Assembly: GCA_039817385.1 (NCBI GenBank)
Contig: JBCBVY010000007.1
Location: forward strand, 124,001 to 188,000
Direction of reading: 5' to 3'
Length of the DNA: 64,000 nucleotides
Origin: JBCBCP01 sp039817385
GTDB lineage: Bacteria; Pseudomonadota; Alphaproteobacteria; Rhodobacterales; Rhodobacteraceae
Shown: piece after piece, positions 43,615 through 52,386 of the stretch
How the letters are laid out: every line of letters starts with the position of its first letter
How positions within the stretch are numbered: the stretch's first letter is position 1
Program-made: the position numbers and the translations under genes
Notes under the pieces: model-generated
Told to the model about the DNA's origin: nothing
Seen by the model: the letters and a program-made list of their open reading frames with translations, nothing else
The model's database searches: none

Positions 43615-45942
43615 ATGAAAATGCTGCGCGCCGCCACGATTGTAACCGTCTTTAGGGCCTTTGCGGTTTTCCTAGTTGCAACAGGGGTTTGGGCGGTTTG
43701 CGTGCCCGAGGCGCAAGCGCAGAGCTTTACCTTCTCGCGCATCGAGATCGAGGGGAACGCCCGCATCGGACGCTCCGCAATCCTCAGCCAGGCCGGAATC
43801 GCGCCGGGCCAGACGGTGACGGCGGGGCAACTCAACGACGCCTTCCAGAACCTCAACAATTCGGGCCTGTTCGAAAGCGTGTCCCTCACGCCGCAAGGCG
43901 CCACCCTGCGGATCGAAGTCATCGAGTTGCCGACGATCAACCGCATCTCCTTTGAAGGCAACCGGCGCATCAACGACGATGCGCTCAGTGCCGTCATCAC
44001 CAGCGCGGAGCGGCGCGTGTTTAACCCCGCGCAGGCCGAACGGGATGCCGCCGGGATCGCCGAAGCCTACGCCAATGCCGGACGCATCGCCGCGCGGGTC
44101 ACGCCGCGCATCATCAAGCGGCGCGACAATCGCGTCGATCTGGTGTTCGAGATTTTCGAAGGCAGCATTGTCGAGATCGAACGCCTCAGCTTTGTCGGCA
44201 ACCGTGTCTTTTCTGACCGCCGCCTGCGCCGCGTTGTGGACACGAAACAGGCGGGCCTTTTCCGCCAGTTTATCCAGGCCGACACGTTGATCGAAGACCG
44301 CCTTCAGTTTGACCAGCAGGTGCTGCAGGATTTTTATTTCAGCCGCGGCTATGTCGATTTCCGCGTGAACTCGGTCAACGCCGAGCTGACCGAAGAACGC
44401 GACGGCTACTTCCTTGTCTTCAACGTGCAGGAAGGCCAGCAATTCACCTTTGGCGAGGTCACGGTCACCTCCGAGATGCCGAATGTTGATGCGTTCGAAT
44501 ATGAGCAGGTCGTGAGGATCCGCCCCGGCGTTGTCTACTCTCCCACGCTGGTCGAGGCGGAGATCTCACGCATGGAGCGCCTCGGCATCCGCAACGCGGT
44601 CGACTTCCTGCGGGTGGAGCCGCGGATCACCCGCAACGATGCGGACCTGACGCTGGACGTCGAATTTGTGCTGAGCCGCGGACCGCGCGTGTTCGTGGAG
44701 CGGATCGACATCGAAGGCAACACCACGACGCTGGACCGCGTGATCCGCCGCCAGTTCGAGATTGCCGAGGGGGACCCGTTCAATCCCCGCCAAATTCGCG
44801 AAAGCGCGGAACGCATCCGCGCGCTCGACTATTTCGCAAATGCTGAGGTCGCCGCGCGCGAAGGCTCCAGCCCCGAGCAGGTCATCGTTGACGTTGACCT
44901 CGAAGAGCAGCCCACAGGCTCGCTCACCTTCGGCGGCACGTTCTCTAACAACAACGGCTTCGGCCTCGCCATCAGCTTCGTGGAGCGGAATTTTGTCGGT
45001 CGCGGGCAGACCCTTTCGCTGGATGTGTCCACCGCCGAGGTCGCTGACGTCTACGGCCTGACCTTCACCGAGCCCGCCTTTCTTGGCCGGGATGTGGAGT
45101 TTTCCTTCGAGGCGCGGGCGACGTCGGGCAGCAGCTCGTTCTTCACACACGACACCGAACGTTTCACCGTGCAGCCCAGCCTGACCTTCCCGGTCTCTGA
45201 AAATGGCCGGTTGCAGGTGCGGTATACGTTTGCCGAAAGCGAGATGGTGGCGCGCGATCCGAACAATGCGGGCGTGATTCAGGCTGGCGAAATCGGCGTG
45301 GGCGTGCAAAGCGCCAGCTCGATCGGATACACCTACACCTACGACACGCGCATCACCGGTCTGAACCCGAACGCAGGTGTCCTGCTGGAATTCGGGCAGG
45401 ACTTTGCCGGTCTCAGTGGCGATTCCGAGTATATTCGTACAACCGCGCGCGCCGTGGCCCAGACAAAGGTGCTGAACGAGGAAGTCACCCTGCGTGCAAC
45501 CCTCGAAGGCGGCGCGCTGGCCTGGGGCAGCGGTGCGAACCGGACCATTGACCGGTTTGTCCTAGGCCCCAACATCATCCGCGGTTTTGAACCCGGCGGC
45601 ATCGGCCCGCGGGACCAGTCCGGCACGGCCGACGACGCGCTGGGGGGCAACCTTTATATCGCGGCGCGGTTTGAGGCGGAATTCCCCCTCGGCCTGCCCG
45701 AAGAATACGGGATCATGGGCGCGGTGTTTTATGATGTCGGCAACCTGTGGGACCTTGACGGGGCTAACCTTGCCGGCGGCACCGTGGTGGGCGAAAGCGG
45801 ATCGTTCCGGCACGTCATCGGCTTCTCGATCCTGTGGGACACGCCTGTTGGTCCTTTGCGGTTCAACTTCACCGATGCGATCAAGAAGGAAAGCTTTGAC
45901 CGTGACCAAAGCTTCGATTTGACCCTCACCACACGGTTCTGA
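43615..45942 (+). CDS. bamA: Outer membrane protein assembly factor BamA
   Basis: Inserts beta-barrel proteins into the outer membrane. The 775-residue protein has a signal peptide (about 1-34, ending EAQA-QS), five POTRA domains (about 35-430, opening FSRIEIEGNARIGRSAI) and a C-terminal 16-strand barrel ending in Phe (TLTTRF). I chose ATG 43615 because it directly precedes the signal peptide; ATG 43561 would add 18 residues with no better Shine-Dalgarno. It probably begins the transcript running to lpxB. Confidence 0.95.
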   Translation: MKMLRAATIVTVFRAFAVFLVATGVWAVCVPEAQAQSFTFSRIEIEGNARIGRSAILSQAGIAPGQTVTAGQLNDAFQNLNNSGLFESVSLTPQGATLRIEVIELPTINRISFEGNRRINDDALSAVITSAERRVFNPAQAERDAAGIAEAYANAGRIAARVTPRIIKRRDNRVDLVFEIFEGSIVEIERLSFVGNRVFSDRRLRRVVDTKQAGLFRQFIQADTLIEDRLQFDQQVLQDFYFSRGYVDFRVNSVNAELTEERDGYFLVFNVQEGQQFTFGEVTVTSEMPNVDAFEYEQVVRIRPGVVYSPTLVEAEISRMERLGIRNAVDFLRVEPRITRNDADLTLDVEFVLSRGPRVFVERIDIEGNTTTLDRVIRRQFEIAEGDPFNPRQIRESAERIRALDYFANAEVAAREGSSPEQVIVDVDLEEQPTGSLTFGGTFSNNNGFGLAISFVERNFVGRGQTLSLDVSTAEVADVYGLTFTEPAFLGRDVEFSFEARATSGSSSFFTHDTERFTVQPSLTFPVSENGRLQVRYTFAESEMVARDPNNAGVIQAGEIGVGVQSASSIGYTYTYDTRITGLNPNAGVLLEFGQDFAGLSGDSEYIRTTARAVAQTKVLNEEVTLRATLEGGALAWGSGANRTIDRFVLGPNIIRGFEPGGIGPRDQSGTADDALGGNLYIAARFEAEFPLGLPEEYGIMGAVFYDVGNLWDLDGANLAGGTVVGESGSFRHVIGFSILWDTPVGPLRFNFTDAIKKESFDRDQSFDLTLTTRF

Positions 45943-45949
45943 GGCGCAC

Positions 45950-46495
45950 ATGGCGGGCCGGGTCGGCAGACGGCTGTTTTGCACCGGCCTTGCTGCGTGG
46001 GGCGGGGCCGCCGTTGCGCAAGACTTGCCTGAAGGCGTTCCGCAAAGCGGGGTGCTCACCGTCGACAGTCAGCGCCTTTTCGCCGGCAGTGCCTTTGGCC
46101 GCCGTGTCGCCCGCCAGATCGAAGAACGCAGCGCGGCGCTGGCGCAGGAAAACCGCCGCATCGCCAATGAGCTGAGCGCGGAAGAGCGCGAGCTGACCGA
46201 GCTGCGCGCGACGCTGCCCGCGGAAGAATTCCGTGCGCTCGCAGATGCTTACGACACAAAAGTGCAGGAAACCCGCCGCGCGCAGAACGCCAAGTCGGAC
46301 GAGCTGGACAGCTTTGCCGCGCAGCAGCAGCGCGCTTTTCTCGCCGCGGCTGCGCCGGTGCTTGAAGCGCTGATGCGGGAAGCCGGGGCGGTCATCGTGC
46401 TGGAGAAAGAGCGCGTGCTGCTGTCGGCGACGGCCATTGAGGTGACCGATATTGCCATCGCACGCATCGACGCGGCCATCGGCGAGGGGGACTAG
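45950..46495 (+). CDS. skp: OmpH/Skp family periplasmic chaperone
   Basis: Holds unfolded outer-membrane proteins in the periplasm. The 181-residue precursor has a signal peptide (about 1-23, AVAQ-D), a conserved GVLTVDSQRLFAGSAFGRRVA segment, a long central coiled coil (about 60-130) and a closing beta strand with IVLEKERVLLSA. It starts 7 bp after bamA, sharing a GAGG near the bamA stop. In many alphaproteobacteria lpxD follows here; in this window fabZ follows instead. Confidence 0.88.
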   Translation: MAGRVGRRLFCTGLAAWGGAAVAQDLPEGVPQSGVLTVDSQRLFAGSAFGRRVARQIEERSAALAQENRRIANELSAEERELTELRATLPAEEFRALADAYDTKVQETRRAQNAKSDELDSFAAQQQRAFLAAAAPVLEALMREAGAVIVLEKERVLLSATAIEVTDIAIARIDAAIGEGD

Positions 46496-46556
46496 CGCGC
46501 TTGCCCAGCCCCGCGCGCGTTGTTAGGCAGGGCGCAAACTGCACAGGCCCTTCACA

Positions 46557-47021
46557 ATGACTGAAACACTGACCGCCGACATTGACCTGATCCAGCGGAT
46601 CATCCCGCACCGCTACCCGTTCCTGCTTGTGGATAAGGTGGTGGATATCGACGGCTACGCTTCGGCCCGCGGCATCAAGAATGTCACCATGAACGAGCCG
46701 CATTTTCAGGGCCATTTCCCGGGCAAGCCGATCATGCCGGGTGTCACCATCGTCGAAGCGATGGCGCAGACCGCGGCGGTGATGGTTGGCACCGCGCTGG
46801 ATCTCGCGGACAAGAACTTCCTCGTCTACTTCATGGCCATCGACGGATGCAAATTCCGCCGCATGGTCGTGCCCGGCGACGTGCTTGAGTTGAAACTGAC
46901 CACGGTGCGCGGCAAGCCCGGCGCGAAGGTCTGGAAGTTCAGTGGTATTGCCGAGGTGGAAGGCGAGATGGCCTGCGAGGTGGCCTTTACCGCGATGATG
47001 GACCTGCCAAAGGACGCCTGA
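46557..47021 (+). CDS. fabZ: 3-hydroxyacyl-ACP dehydratase FabZ
   Basis: Dehydrates 3-hydroxyacyl-ACP in fatty acid synthesis and shares its substrate pool with LpxA. Hotdog fold, 154 residues; the active-site His53 is in GHFPGKPIMPG and Glu67 in TIVEAMAQTAA. No strong Shine-Dalgarno is visible before the ATG. Three bp separate it from lpxA. Confidence 0.96.
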   Translation: MTETLTADIDLIQRIIPHRYPFLLVDKVVDIDGYASARGIKNVTMNEPHFQGHFPGKPIMPGVTIVEAMAQTAAVMVGTALDLADKNFLVYFMAIDGCKFRRMVVPGDVLELKLTTVRGKPGAKVWKFSGIAEVEGEMACEVAFTAMMDLPKDA

Positions 47022-47024
47022 GCC

Positions 47025-47804
47025 ATGCCCATCCACGCCTCAGCCGTGATCGAACACGGCGCGCAGATTGACCCGACCGCTTCGGTCGGCCCGTTCTGCG
47101 TGGTTGGCCCGCAGGTCGTGCTGGGCCCGGAGGTCGAGCTGAAAAGCCACGTGGTGATTACGGGCCAGACGACAATTGGCGCGGGCACGGTGATCTTTCC
47201 CTTCGCCGTGATTGGCGAGATCCCGCAGGATCTGAAGTTCAAGGGCGAGGACAGCCGTCTGGAGATCGGCGCGCGCAACCGCATCCGCGAGCATGTGACG
47301 ATGAACGCAGGCACGATGGGCGGCGGTGGCGTGACCCGTGTGGGCGACGATGGGCTTTTCATGGCGGGCTGCCACATCGCCCATGACGCGCAGATCGGCG
47401 ACCGGGTCATCGTCGTGAACTCGGCGGCGATTGCGGGCCACTGCGTGCTGGAGGATGATGTGATCGTCGGCGGCCTTTCGGGCATTCACCAATGGGTGCG
47501 CGTGGGCCGTGGGGCGATCATTGGCGCGGTGACGATGGTCACCAATGACGTGATCCCCTACGGTCTGGTACAGGCCGAGCGCGGGCGGCTTGACGGGCTG
47601 AACCTTGTGGGTCTCAAACGCAAGGGCGTTGCGCGCGGTGACATCACGGCCCTCCGCGCGGCCTTCCAGATGCTTGCGCAGGGTGAGGGCAGCTTTCAGG
47701 AACGCGCGATGCGGCTCGGCTCCGAGGCGGACAGCGACTATGTCAAACGGATCGTGGATTTTGTGACCGCAGATTCCGATCGTTCGTTCCTGACGCCGAA
47801 ATGA
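47025..47804 (+). CDS. lpxA: UDP-N-acetylglucosamine acyltransferase
   Basis: First step of lipid A synthesis: moves a 3-hydroxyacyl chain from ACP to UDP-GlcNAc. The 259-residue protein is a left-handed beta-helix of hexapeptide repeats with the catalytic His in the AGCHIAHD segment (residue near 122-125), and a helical C-terminal domain. The stop overlaps the lpxI start by 4 bp. Confidence 0.96.
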   Translation: MPIHASAVIEHGAQIDPTASVGPFCVVGPQVVLGPEVELKSHVVITGQTTIGAGTVIFPFAVIGEIPQDLKFKGEDSRLEIGARNRIREHVTMNAGTMGGGGVTRVGDDGLFMAGCHIAHDAQIGDRVIVVNSAAIAGHCVLEDDVIVGGLSGIHQWVRVGRGAIIGAVTMVTNDVIPYGLVQAERGRLDGLNLVGLKRKGVARGDITALRAAFQMLAQGEGSFQERAMRLGSEADSDYVKRIVDFVTADSDRSFLTPK

Positions 47805-48601
47805 CCGGCAAACTCGCCCTGATCGTCGGCAAGGGGGCCTTGCCCGCACGCATCGCCGCGGCGCAGGACGTCCCGCCCCTGGTCGCGATGCTGCAAGGCA
47901 ACCCGCCAGAGGGGATAACGCCCGATGTGGCGTTCCGCGTTGAGACCCTCGGCTCCTTGCTGGTGGATCTGGGCCAGCGCGGCGTAACGGATGTCTGCCT
48001 TGTTGGCGCGATTGATCGGCCCCAGATCGACCCCTCCGCGCTGGATGCAGAGACTGCGCCGCTGGTGCCGATGCTGATGCAGGCGGCGGGGCAGGGGGAT
48101 GACGGCGCCCTGCGCGCGATCATGGCCCTGTTCGAGCAAACCGGCTTTACCGTCCGGGCCGCGCACGAGCTTGCCCCCGATATCGTCGCGCCGCCGGGGG
48201 TGCTGTCCGAGAAATGGCCCGATGCGCAGATGCGCAAGGACGCCGCGCGCGGGGCCGCCGTGCTGGCCGCGCTTGCGCCGCTTGATGTGGGGCAGGCGGT
48301 TGTCGTGGGGCAAGGGCAAGTGCTGGGCATTGAGGCGATAGGCGGCACGGACGCTCTGATCGCGTCACTGCCGCAGGTGCCGCAGCGGGCGGGCGCGGTG
48401 CTGGTCAAAGGCCCGAAGATTGGCCAGGACGCGCGGGCGGACATGCCCACGGTCGGCCCGCACACGATTGAGGCCGCCCATGCCGCGGGCCTTGCGGGCG
48501 TGGTGATCGACGCAGGCGATGTGATCTTGCTGGAGCGGGAGCGCTGCGCGGCGCTGGCCGATGAATACGGGCTGGTCCTGTGGTCCCGCACGGGCGGCTG
48601 A
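47801..48601 (+). CDS. lpxI: UDP-2,3-diacylglucosamine pyrophosphatase LpxI
   Basis: Hydrolyses UDP-2,3-diacylglucosamine to lipid X; the alphaproteobacterial alternative to LpxH (DUF1009 family). The 266-residue protein has the N-terminal LALIVGKGALP and C-terminal features of the family (LVKGPKIGQDARADMPTVGP and GVVIDAGDVILLER). It overlaps lpxA by 4 bp and is 1 bp from lpxB, matching consecutive steps. Confidence 0.94.
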   Translation: MTGKLALIVGKGALPARIAAAQDVPPLVAMLQGNPPEGITPDVAFRVETLGSLLVDLGQRGVTDVCLVGAIDRPQIDPSALDAETAPLVPMLMQAAGQGDDGALRAIMALFEQTGFTVRAAHELAPDIVAPPGVLSEKWPDAQMRKDAARGAAVLAALAPLDVGQAVVVGQGQVLGIEAIGGTDALIASLPQVPQRAGAVLVKGPKIGQDARADMPTVGPHTIEAAHAAGLAGVVIDAGDVILLERERCAALADEYGLVLWSRTGG

Positions 48602-48602
48602 C

Positions 48603-49781
48603 ATGCGCGTTTTCCTGATCGCGGGCGAAGCGTCGGGCGACAAGCTGGGCGGCGCGCTGATGGCAGGTTTGCGCGAACTCGCGCCCGAGGTGGCCTTTTC
48701 CGGCGTCGGCGGCGCGCTGATGCAGGCGCAGGGCCTGACCAGCCTGTTTGAGATGTCAGAGCTGAGCGTCATGGGCCTGACTGAGGTGCTGCCCAAATAC
48801 CGCCACCTCAAGCGCCGCATCGCGCAGACCGCGGCGCGGGTGCTGGAGGAAAAGCCGGACGTTCTGATCACCATCGACAGCCCAGATTTCTGCCTGCGCG
48901 TGGCGAAGATCGTGAAGGTTGCGTCGGACACGCGCATCGTGCACTACGTGGCGCCCTCGGTCTGGGCTTGGCGGCCGAAACGGGCTTCGAAGATGGCAGC
49001 GGTCGTCGACCAGGTGCTGGCGCTCTTGCCGTTCGAGCCGCCGTTTATGGAAGCGGCGGGGGTGGACTGTGACTTTGTCGGCCACCCTGTGGTGGCGGAG
49101 CCTGTGGCACCTGTCGCTGCGGTGACCCGGCTGCGCGCCCGCTTGGGCGTAGAGGACGCCGCCCCGCTGATCGCTGTCCTGCCCGGCTCCCGCCGGGGAG
49201 AGATCGCGCGCATTGGCCCGCGGCTAGGGGCTGCGCTGGGGCCAATCATTACCGCGCATCCCGGCGCGCGGGTGCTGGTCCCTGCGGCTCGCGCGGTGGT
49301 GCCCGAGGTGCAGGCGCTGGTCGCGGATTGGCCCGGAACGCCGGTTGTGCTTGATCCCAGCGGGCCGGAGACCGCCCAAGCCGAGGCGGACAAACGCGCC
49401 GCCTTCGCCGCCGCTGACGTGGCGCTCGCGACCTCCGGCACCGTCGCGCTTGAGCTGGCGGCGGCGGGCACGCCGATGGTCAGCGCCTTTGACCTGAACT
49501 GGCTCAGCCGCCTAATCGTGCAGCACCTGATACGCCGCCACCCGGGCAGCCTCGTGACGCCGGGCCGGGGCAACCTGATCAACATCGTCACGAACAGTGA
49601 CATTGTGCCCGAGCTGATCGGCGCCCGCTGCACTCCGGATGAGATCAGCGCAGCCTTGCTGGGTCTGATCGACGCGCCGGATGCCCAGCGAGAGGCAATG
49701 GCCCGCGTGATGCAAGCACTGGGGCAGGGCGGGGAAGACCCCGGCCTGCGCGCCGCCCGCGCGGTGCTGGCGCGGCTTTAG
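48603..49781 (+). CDS. lpxB: Lipid-A-disaccharide synthase
   Basis: Glycosyltransferase family 19 enzyme joining lipid X to UDP-diacylglucosamine. The 392-residue protein opens MRVFLIAGEASGDKLGG and contains ITIDSPDFCLR, YVAPSVWAWRPKR, LPGSRRGEI and the ATSGTVALELA motif. ATG 48603 is chosen because it leaves a 1-bp gap after lpxI. It converges with a cupin gene over 4 bp. Confidence 0.96.
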   Translation: MRVFLIAGEASGDKLGGALMAGLRELAPEVAFSGVGGALMQAQGLTSLFEMSELSVMGLTEVLPKYRHLKRRIAQTAARVLEEKPDVLITIDSPDFCLRVAKIVKVASDTRIVHYVAPSVWAWRPKRASKMAAVVDQVLALLPFEPPFMEAAGVDCDFVGHPVVAEPVAPVAAVTRLRARLGVEDAAPLIAVLPGSRRGEIARIGPRLGAALGPIITAHPGARVLVPAARAVVPEVQALVADWPGTPVVLDPSGPETAQAEADKRAAFAAADVALATSGTVALELAAAGTPMVSAFDLNWLSRLIVQHLIRRHPGSLVTPGRGNLINIVTNSDIVPELIGARCTPDEISAALLGLIDAPDAQREAMARVMQALGQGGEDPGLRAARAVLARL

Positions 49782-50194
49782 CCCGGAATGTCAAAGCCCG
49801 GCCGGGCGAGCGTGAAGCCGTCAAAGGTGAAGCCGGGGCTGACGACGCAGCTGACAAGCGTGTAGGCGCCTTTGCTTTGTGCGCTCTGCCAATGACCCGT
49901 CGGCACAACGATCTGCGGTGCGCCCACGCTGAGATCAGGCGAAAGGGTACGCGCCGTCGCGGGCCCCGCCTCCGTCTCCGCAATCCGCAGGGTCAGCGGC
50001 GCGCCCGCGTGGAACAGCCACAGCTCATCCGCGTCGACCTTGTGCCAATGGCTGCGTTCGCCTTCCGTCAGCAGGAAGTAGATGCAGGTGGCCAGCGGGC
50101 GCCCCGCGCCCTCCGCCGCCCATGTCTGGCGGTAGAACCCGCCCTCCGGGTGCGGCTCCAGATTCATACGGGTGATGATCTCTTGCGGGTCCAT
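49778..50194 (-). CDS. DUF985 family cupin protein
   Basis: A 138-residue cupin of the DUF985 family. Motifs EPHPEGGFYRQTW near 13-25, RSHWHKVDADELWLFHAG and the closing VSPGFTFDGFTLA are characteristic. The two His residues of SHWHK may bind metal. The open frame continues far upstream through the divergent FAD gene, but ATG 50194 gives the family length. Function unknown. Confidence 0.88.
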   Translation of the reverse strand: MDPQEIITRMNLEPHPEGGFYRQTWAAEGAGRPLATCIYFLLTEGERSHWHKVDADELWLFHAGAPLTLRIAETEAGPATARTLSPDLSVGAPQIVVPTGHWQSAQSKGAYTLVSCVVSPGFTFDGFTLARPGFDIPG

Positions 50195-50233
50195 GCAGGC
50201 AGGGTAGGCTGATGGGGGACAAGAGGGCAAGCC

Positions 50234-51274
50234 ATGCGCATCATCATCATCGGCGGCGGGATCATCGGGGCGGCGATTGCCCACGCGCTGCGGGCGCATG
50301 ACGTGACGGTGCTTGACGCCGGGGGCGGGGCAACGGCGGCCAGCTTTGGCTGGATCGGCGCGAGCTTTCACCTCGATGCCGCTCATTTCCGCCTGCGCGC
50401 GCAAGGGCTGAAGGCCTGGGCGCGCCTCTGCCGTGACAAGGGCCTGCCCGTGCACCGCTGCGGCTGCCTGAGTTGGGAAGGCCAGGACGCATCCGCGCTC
50501 CGCGACCTCGGCTACGCGGTGGAGGAGGTGGATGCGGTCCGCTTTGCCGCGCTTGAGCCGGCGCTTGCCGTGCGGCCCGAGGCCGCGCTGCGCTTTGAGG
50601 TGGAGATGGCCGCGGAGGCCCGCGCCACGGCCGCCCGCCTGATGTCCGATGCCAGGGTCATCACCGGCCTGCGTGCCGACGGCATTGAAGTAACCGCAGG
50701 CAAGGTGACAGGCGTGCGCACCGCCCAAGGCACGTTGCCTGCTGATGCCGTGGTTCTTGCTGCGGGTACAGGCTGCGCACCGCTTTTGGAGCCACTCGGC
50801 ATCGCGCTGCCCATGCTGCCACGCCCCGGCCTGATGCTGCGCACGGCGCCGGTGGCGGCGCGCCTCACCCATATCTGCGTGGCGCCGGATCAGGAGCTGC
50901 GGCAACTGCCCTGTGGCAGCCTTCTGGCGCCCACCGCCGCGTCGCACCAGTCAGATGACAGCGAAGCGATCACGGAGCGCCCCGACCTGCTGGCCGACGC
51001 GGCATGCACGCGTATCGCGGCCCTGATCGGCGCGCCTGTGCACTGGGCTGAGGTTATGCGCGCGGACCGGCCCATGCCCGGCGACGAACGGCCGGTCATT
51101 GGCCCCATCGGCCCCATCGGGCTGCACATCGCGGTGATGCACAGCGGCGTGACACTTGCCGCGATTACGGCAGAGATCACCGCGGCAGAGGTGATGCAGC
51201 GCCCCTTGCCCAACCTGCACGCGGACCTCGTCGCGCCCTACCGCCCGGACCGGTTTCAGAGCGTGATGTCGTAG
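50234..51274 (+). CDS. FAD-dependent amino acid oxidase-like protein (DAO family)
   Basis: A 346-residue flavoprotein. The ADP-binding motif MRIIIIGGGIIGAAIAHAL is at the N-terminus; a conserved C-terminal MPGDERPVIGPIG and HSGVTLAA loop resemble D-amino-acid/glycine oxidase-type enzymes. GAGGG precedes the ATG. The substrate is unknown. Its 3' end overlaps the convergent acetyltransferase gene by 19 bp. Confidence 0.83.
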   Translation: MRIIIIGGGIIGAAIAHALRAHDVTVLDAGGGATAASFGWIGASFHLDAAHFRLRAQGLKAWARLCRDKGLPVHRCGCLSWEGQDASALRDLGYAVEEVDAVRFAALEPALAVRPEAALRFEVEMAAEARATAARLMSDARVITGLRADGIEVTAGKVTGVRTAQGTLPADAVVLAAGTGCAPLLEPLGIALPMLPRPGLMLRTAPVAARLTHICVAPDQELRQLPCGSLLAPTAASHQSDDSEAITERPDLLADAACTRIAALIGAPVHWAEVMRADRPMPGDERPVIGPIGPIGLHIAVMHSGVTLAAITAEITAAEVMQRPLPNLHADLVAPYRPDRFQSVMS

Positions 51275-51753
51275 AAGCGCAGCAGTTTCACGAACTGCGG
51301 GTCCGGCGTGTAGAACGGCGCGCAAGGGGCAAAGCCGATCTTGCGGTAAAGCGCGATCGCCTCGGTCAGCGTCGCGACGGTGTCCAGCACCATCCGGTCA
51401 TAGCCATCGGCCCTGGCCCGCGCCATCGCGTCCATCACCAGCGCCTTTGCTGCGCCTTGCCCGCGCCCCTCGGGGCTAACAAAGATGCGCTTGATTTCTG
51501 TCTCGCGCGCGCTGATGGGGTAGTACATCGCGCAGCCGATGATACCGTCCGCCTCCGCCAGCAGGATATCCCCGCGCGGGCGCGCATGGATGCGGGGCAG
51601 GTCGGTGATCAGGGCGCCGTAATCGGCCTTGGCGTAGTAGGTCTCCACCATGTCCGGCACATCCGCCATCCGCTCGATCAGAAGGTCGCGGTAGGCCCAG
51701 CACAGGCGGGCGATATCGTCCATGTCGGCGGGGGTGGCAGAGCGGATGATCAT
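51256..51753 (-). CDS. GNAT family N-acetyltransferase
   Basis: A 165-residue acetyltransferase. Motif A is SPEGRGQGAAKALVMDAM (about 92-109), motif B is ALYRKIGF followed by APFYTPDP. ATG 51753 overlaps the stop of the upstream gene as ATGA, giving a normal GNAT length; the frame is open upstream without features. Substrate unknown. Confidence 0.88.
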   Translation of the reverse strand: MIIRSATPADMDDIARLCWAYRDLLIERMADVPDMVETYYAKADYGALITDLPRIHARPRGDILLAEADGIIGCAMYYPISARETEIKRIFVSPEGRGQGAAKALVMDAMARARADGYDRMVLDTVATLTEAIALYRKIGFAPCAPFYTPDPQFVKLLRFYDITL

Positions 51754-52385
51754 GGCCGCCACGTTACGGCGGCCAGCGTTTCCGCGTCCAGCCCGCCGCG
51801 CAAGGAAACCTCGCGCACCCGGTCGAGCGAGGCCACCAGCCCACGGTCCCGGCGGTATCTTCGGAACGCGGGCACCCCTTCGGCCAAAGGCCGATAGAGC
51901 CACAGCCCCCGTGCATAGCGCTTCGGGTTATCCGCAGGCGGCGCCACGGGGATCTGCCGAAAGCTGCCGGAGTTCAGCGGGCTGAGGTCCATGCGGTCGC
52001 CTGCCGCCCGGATCAGCGCGGCACTGTCCAGCCAAAGCGCATGAACGGGCACATCGCGCGCCACACTTGCCGCAAAGGCCTTCGCCTCGGCCTCGGGCCA
52101 CAGAAACACCCGTTCGTCCAGTTGCGCCGCCCAGGCCTGTGGGCTGTCCTCGAGCCACGCCTTCGCAGCCCGCAGATAGCGTACGAGGGGCAGCTGATGG
52201 TTCAGACGCGCGGCGCCCACCTGCACCCGGTCGCGCCGCAAAAGAATGCTTGCCGGATCAACCCCGGCCCGCCGCGCGAGCTCTGCCGCGGGCCAAAGCC
52301 CATCCGCCCGGATCGCCGGGACATTCTCCGCCGCGGTGACATGCAGCAGACGGCGGCCCAGATGCGCCACCGCCGCCGCGATCAT
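51750..52385 (-). CDS. Uncharacterised protein, DUF7002-like
   Basis: A 211-residue protein I cannot assign firmly. The opening LLHVTAAENVPAIRADGLWP followed by AAELARRAGVDP looks like the DUF7002/RES-like layout in which a His-Thr and a Gly-Leu turn frame a small mixed fold, seen also in some ADP-ribosyltransferase-like proteins. No catalytic triad can be claimed. ATG 52385 starts 1 bp after the eno stop (TAG-G-ATG), so it is probably co-transcribed with enolase, and it is coupled to the downstream acetyltransferase. Confidence 0.6.
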   Translation of the reverse strand: MIAAAVAHLGRRLLHVTAAENVPAIRADGLWPAAELARRAGVDPASILLRRDRVQVGAARLNHQLPLVRYLRAAKAWLEDSPQAWAAQLDERVFLWPEAEAKAFAASVARDVPVHALWLDSAALIRAAGDRMDLSPLNSGSFRQIPVAPPADNPKRYARGLWLYRPLAEGVPAFRRYRRDRGLVASLDRVREVSLRGGLDAETLAAVTWRP

Positions 52386-52386
52386 C

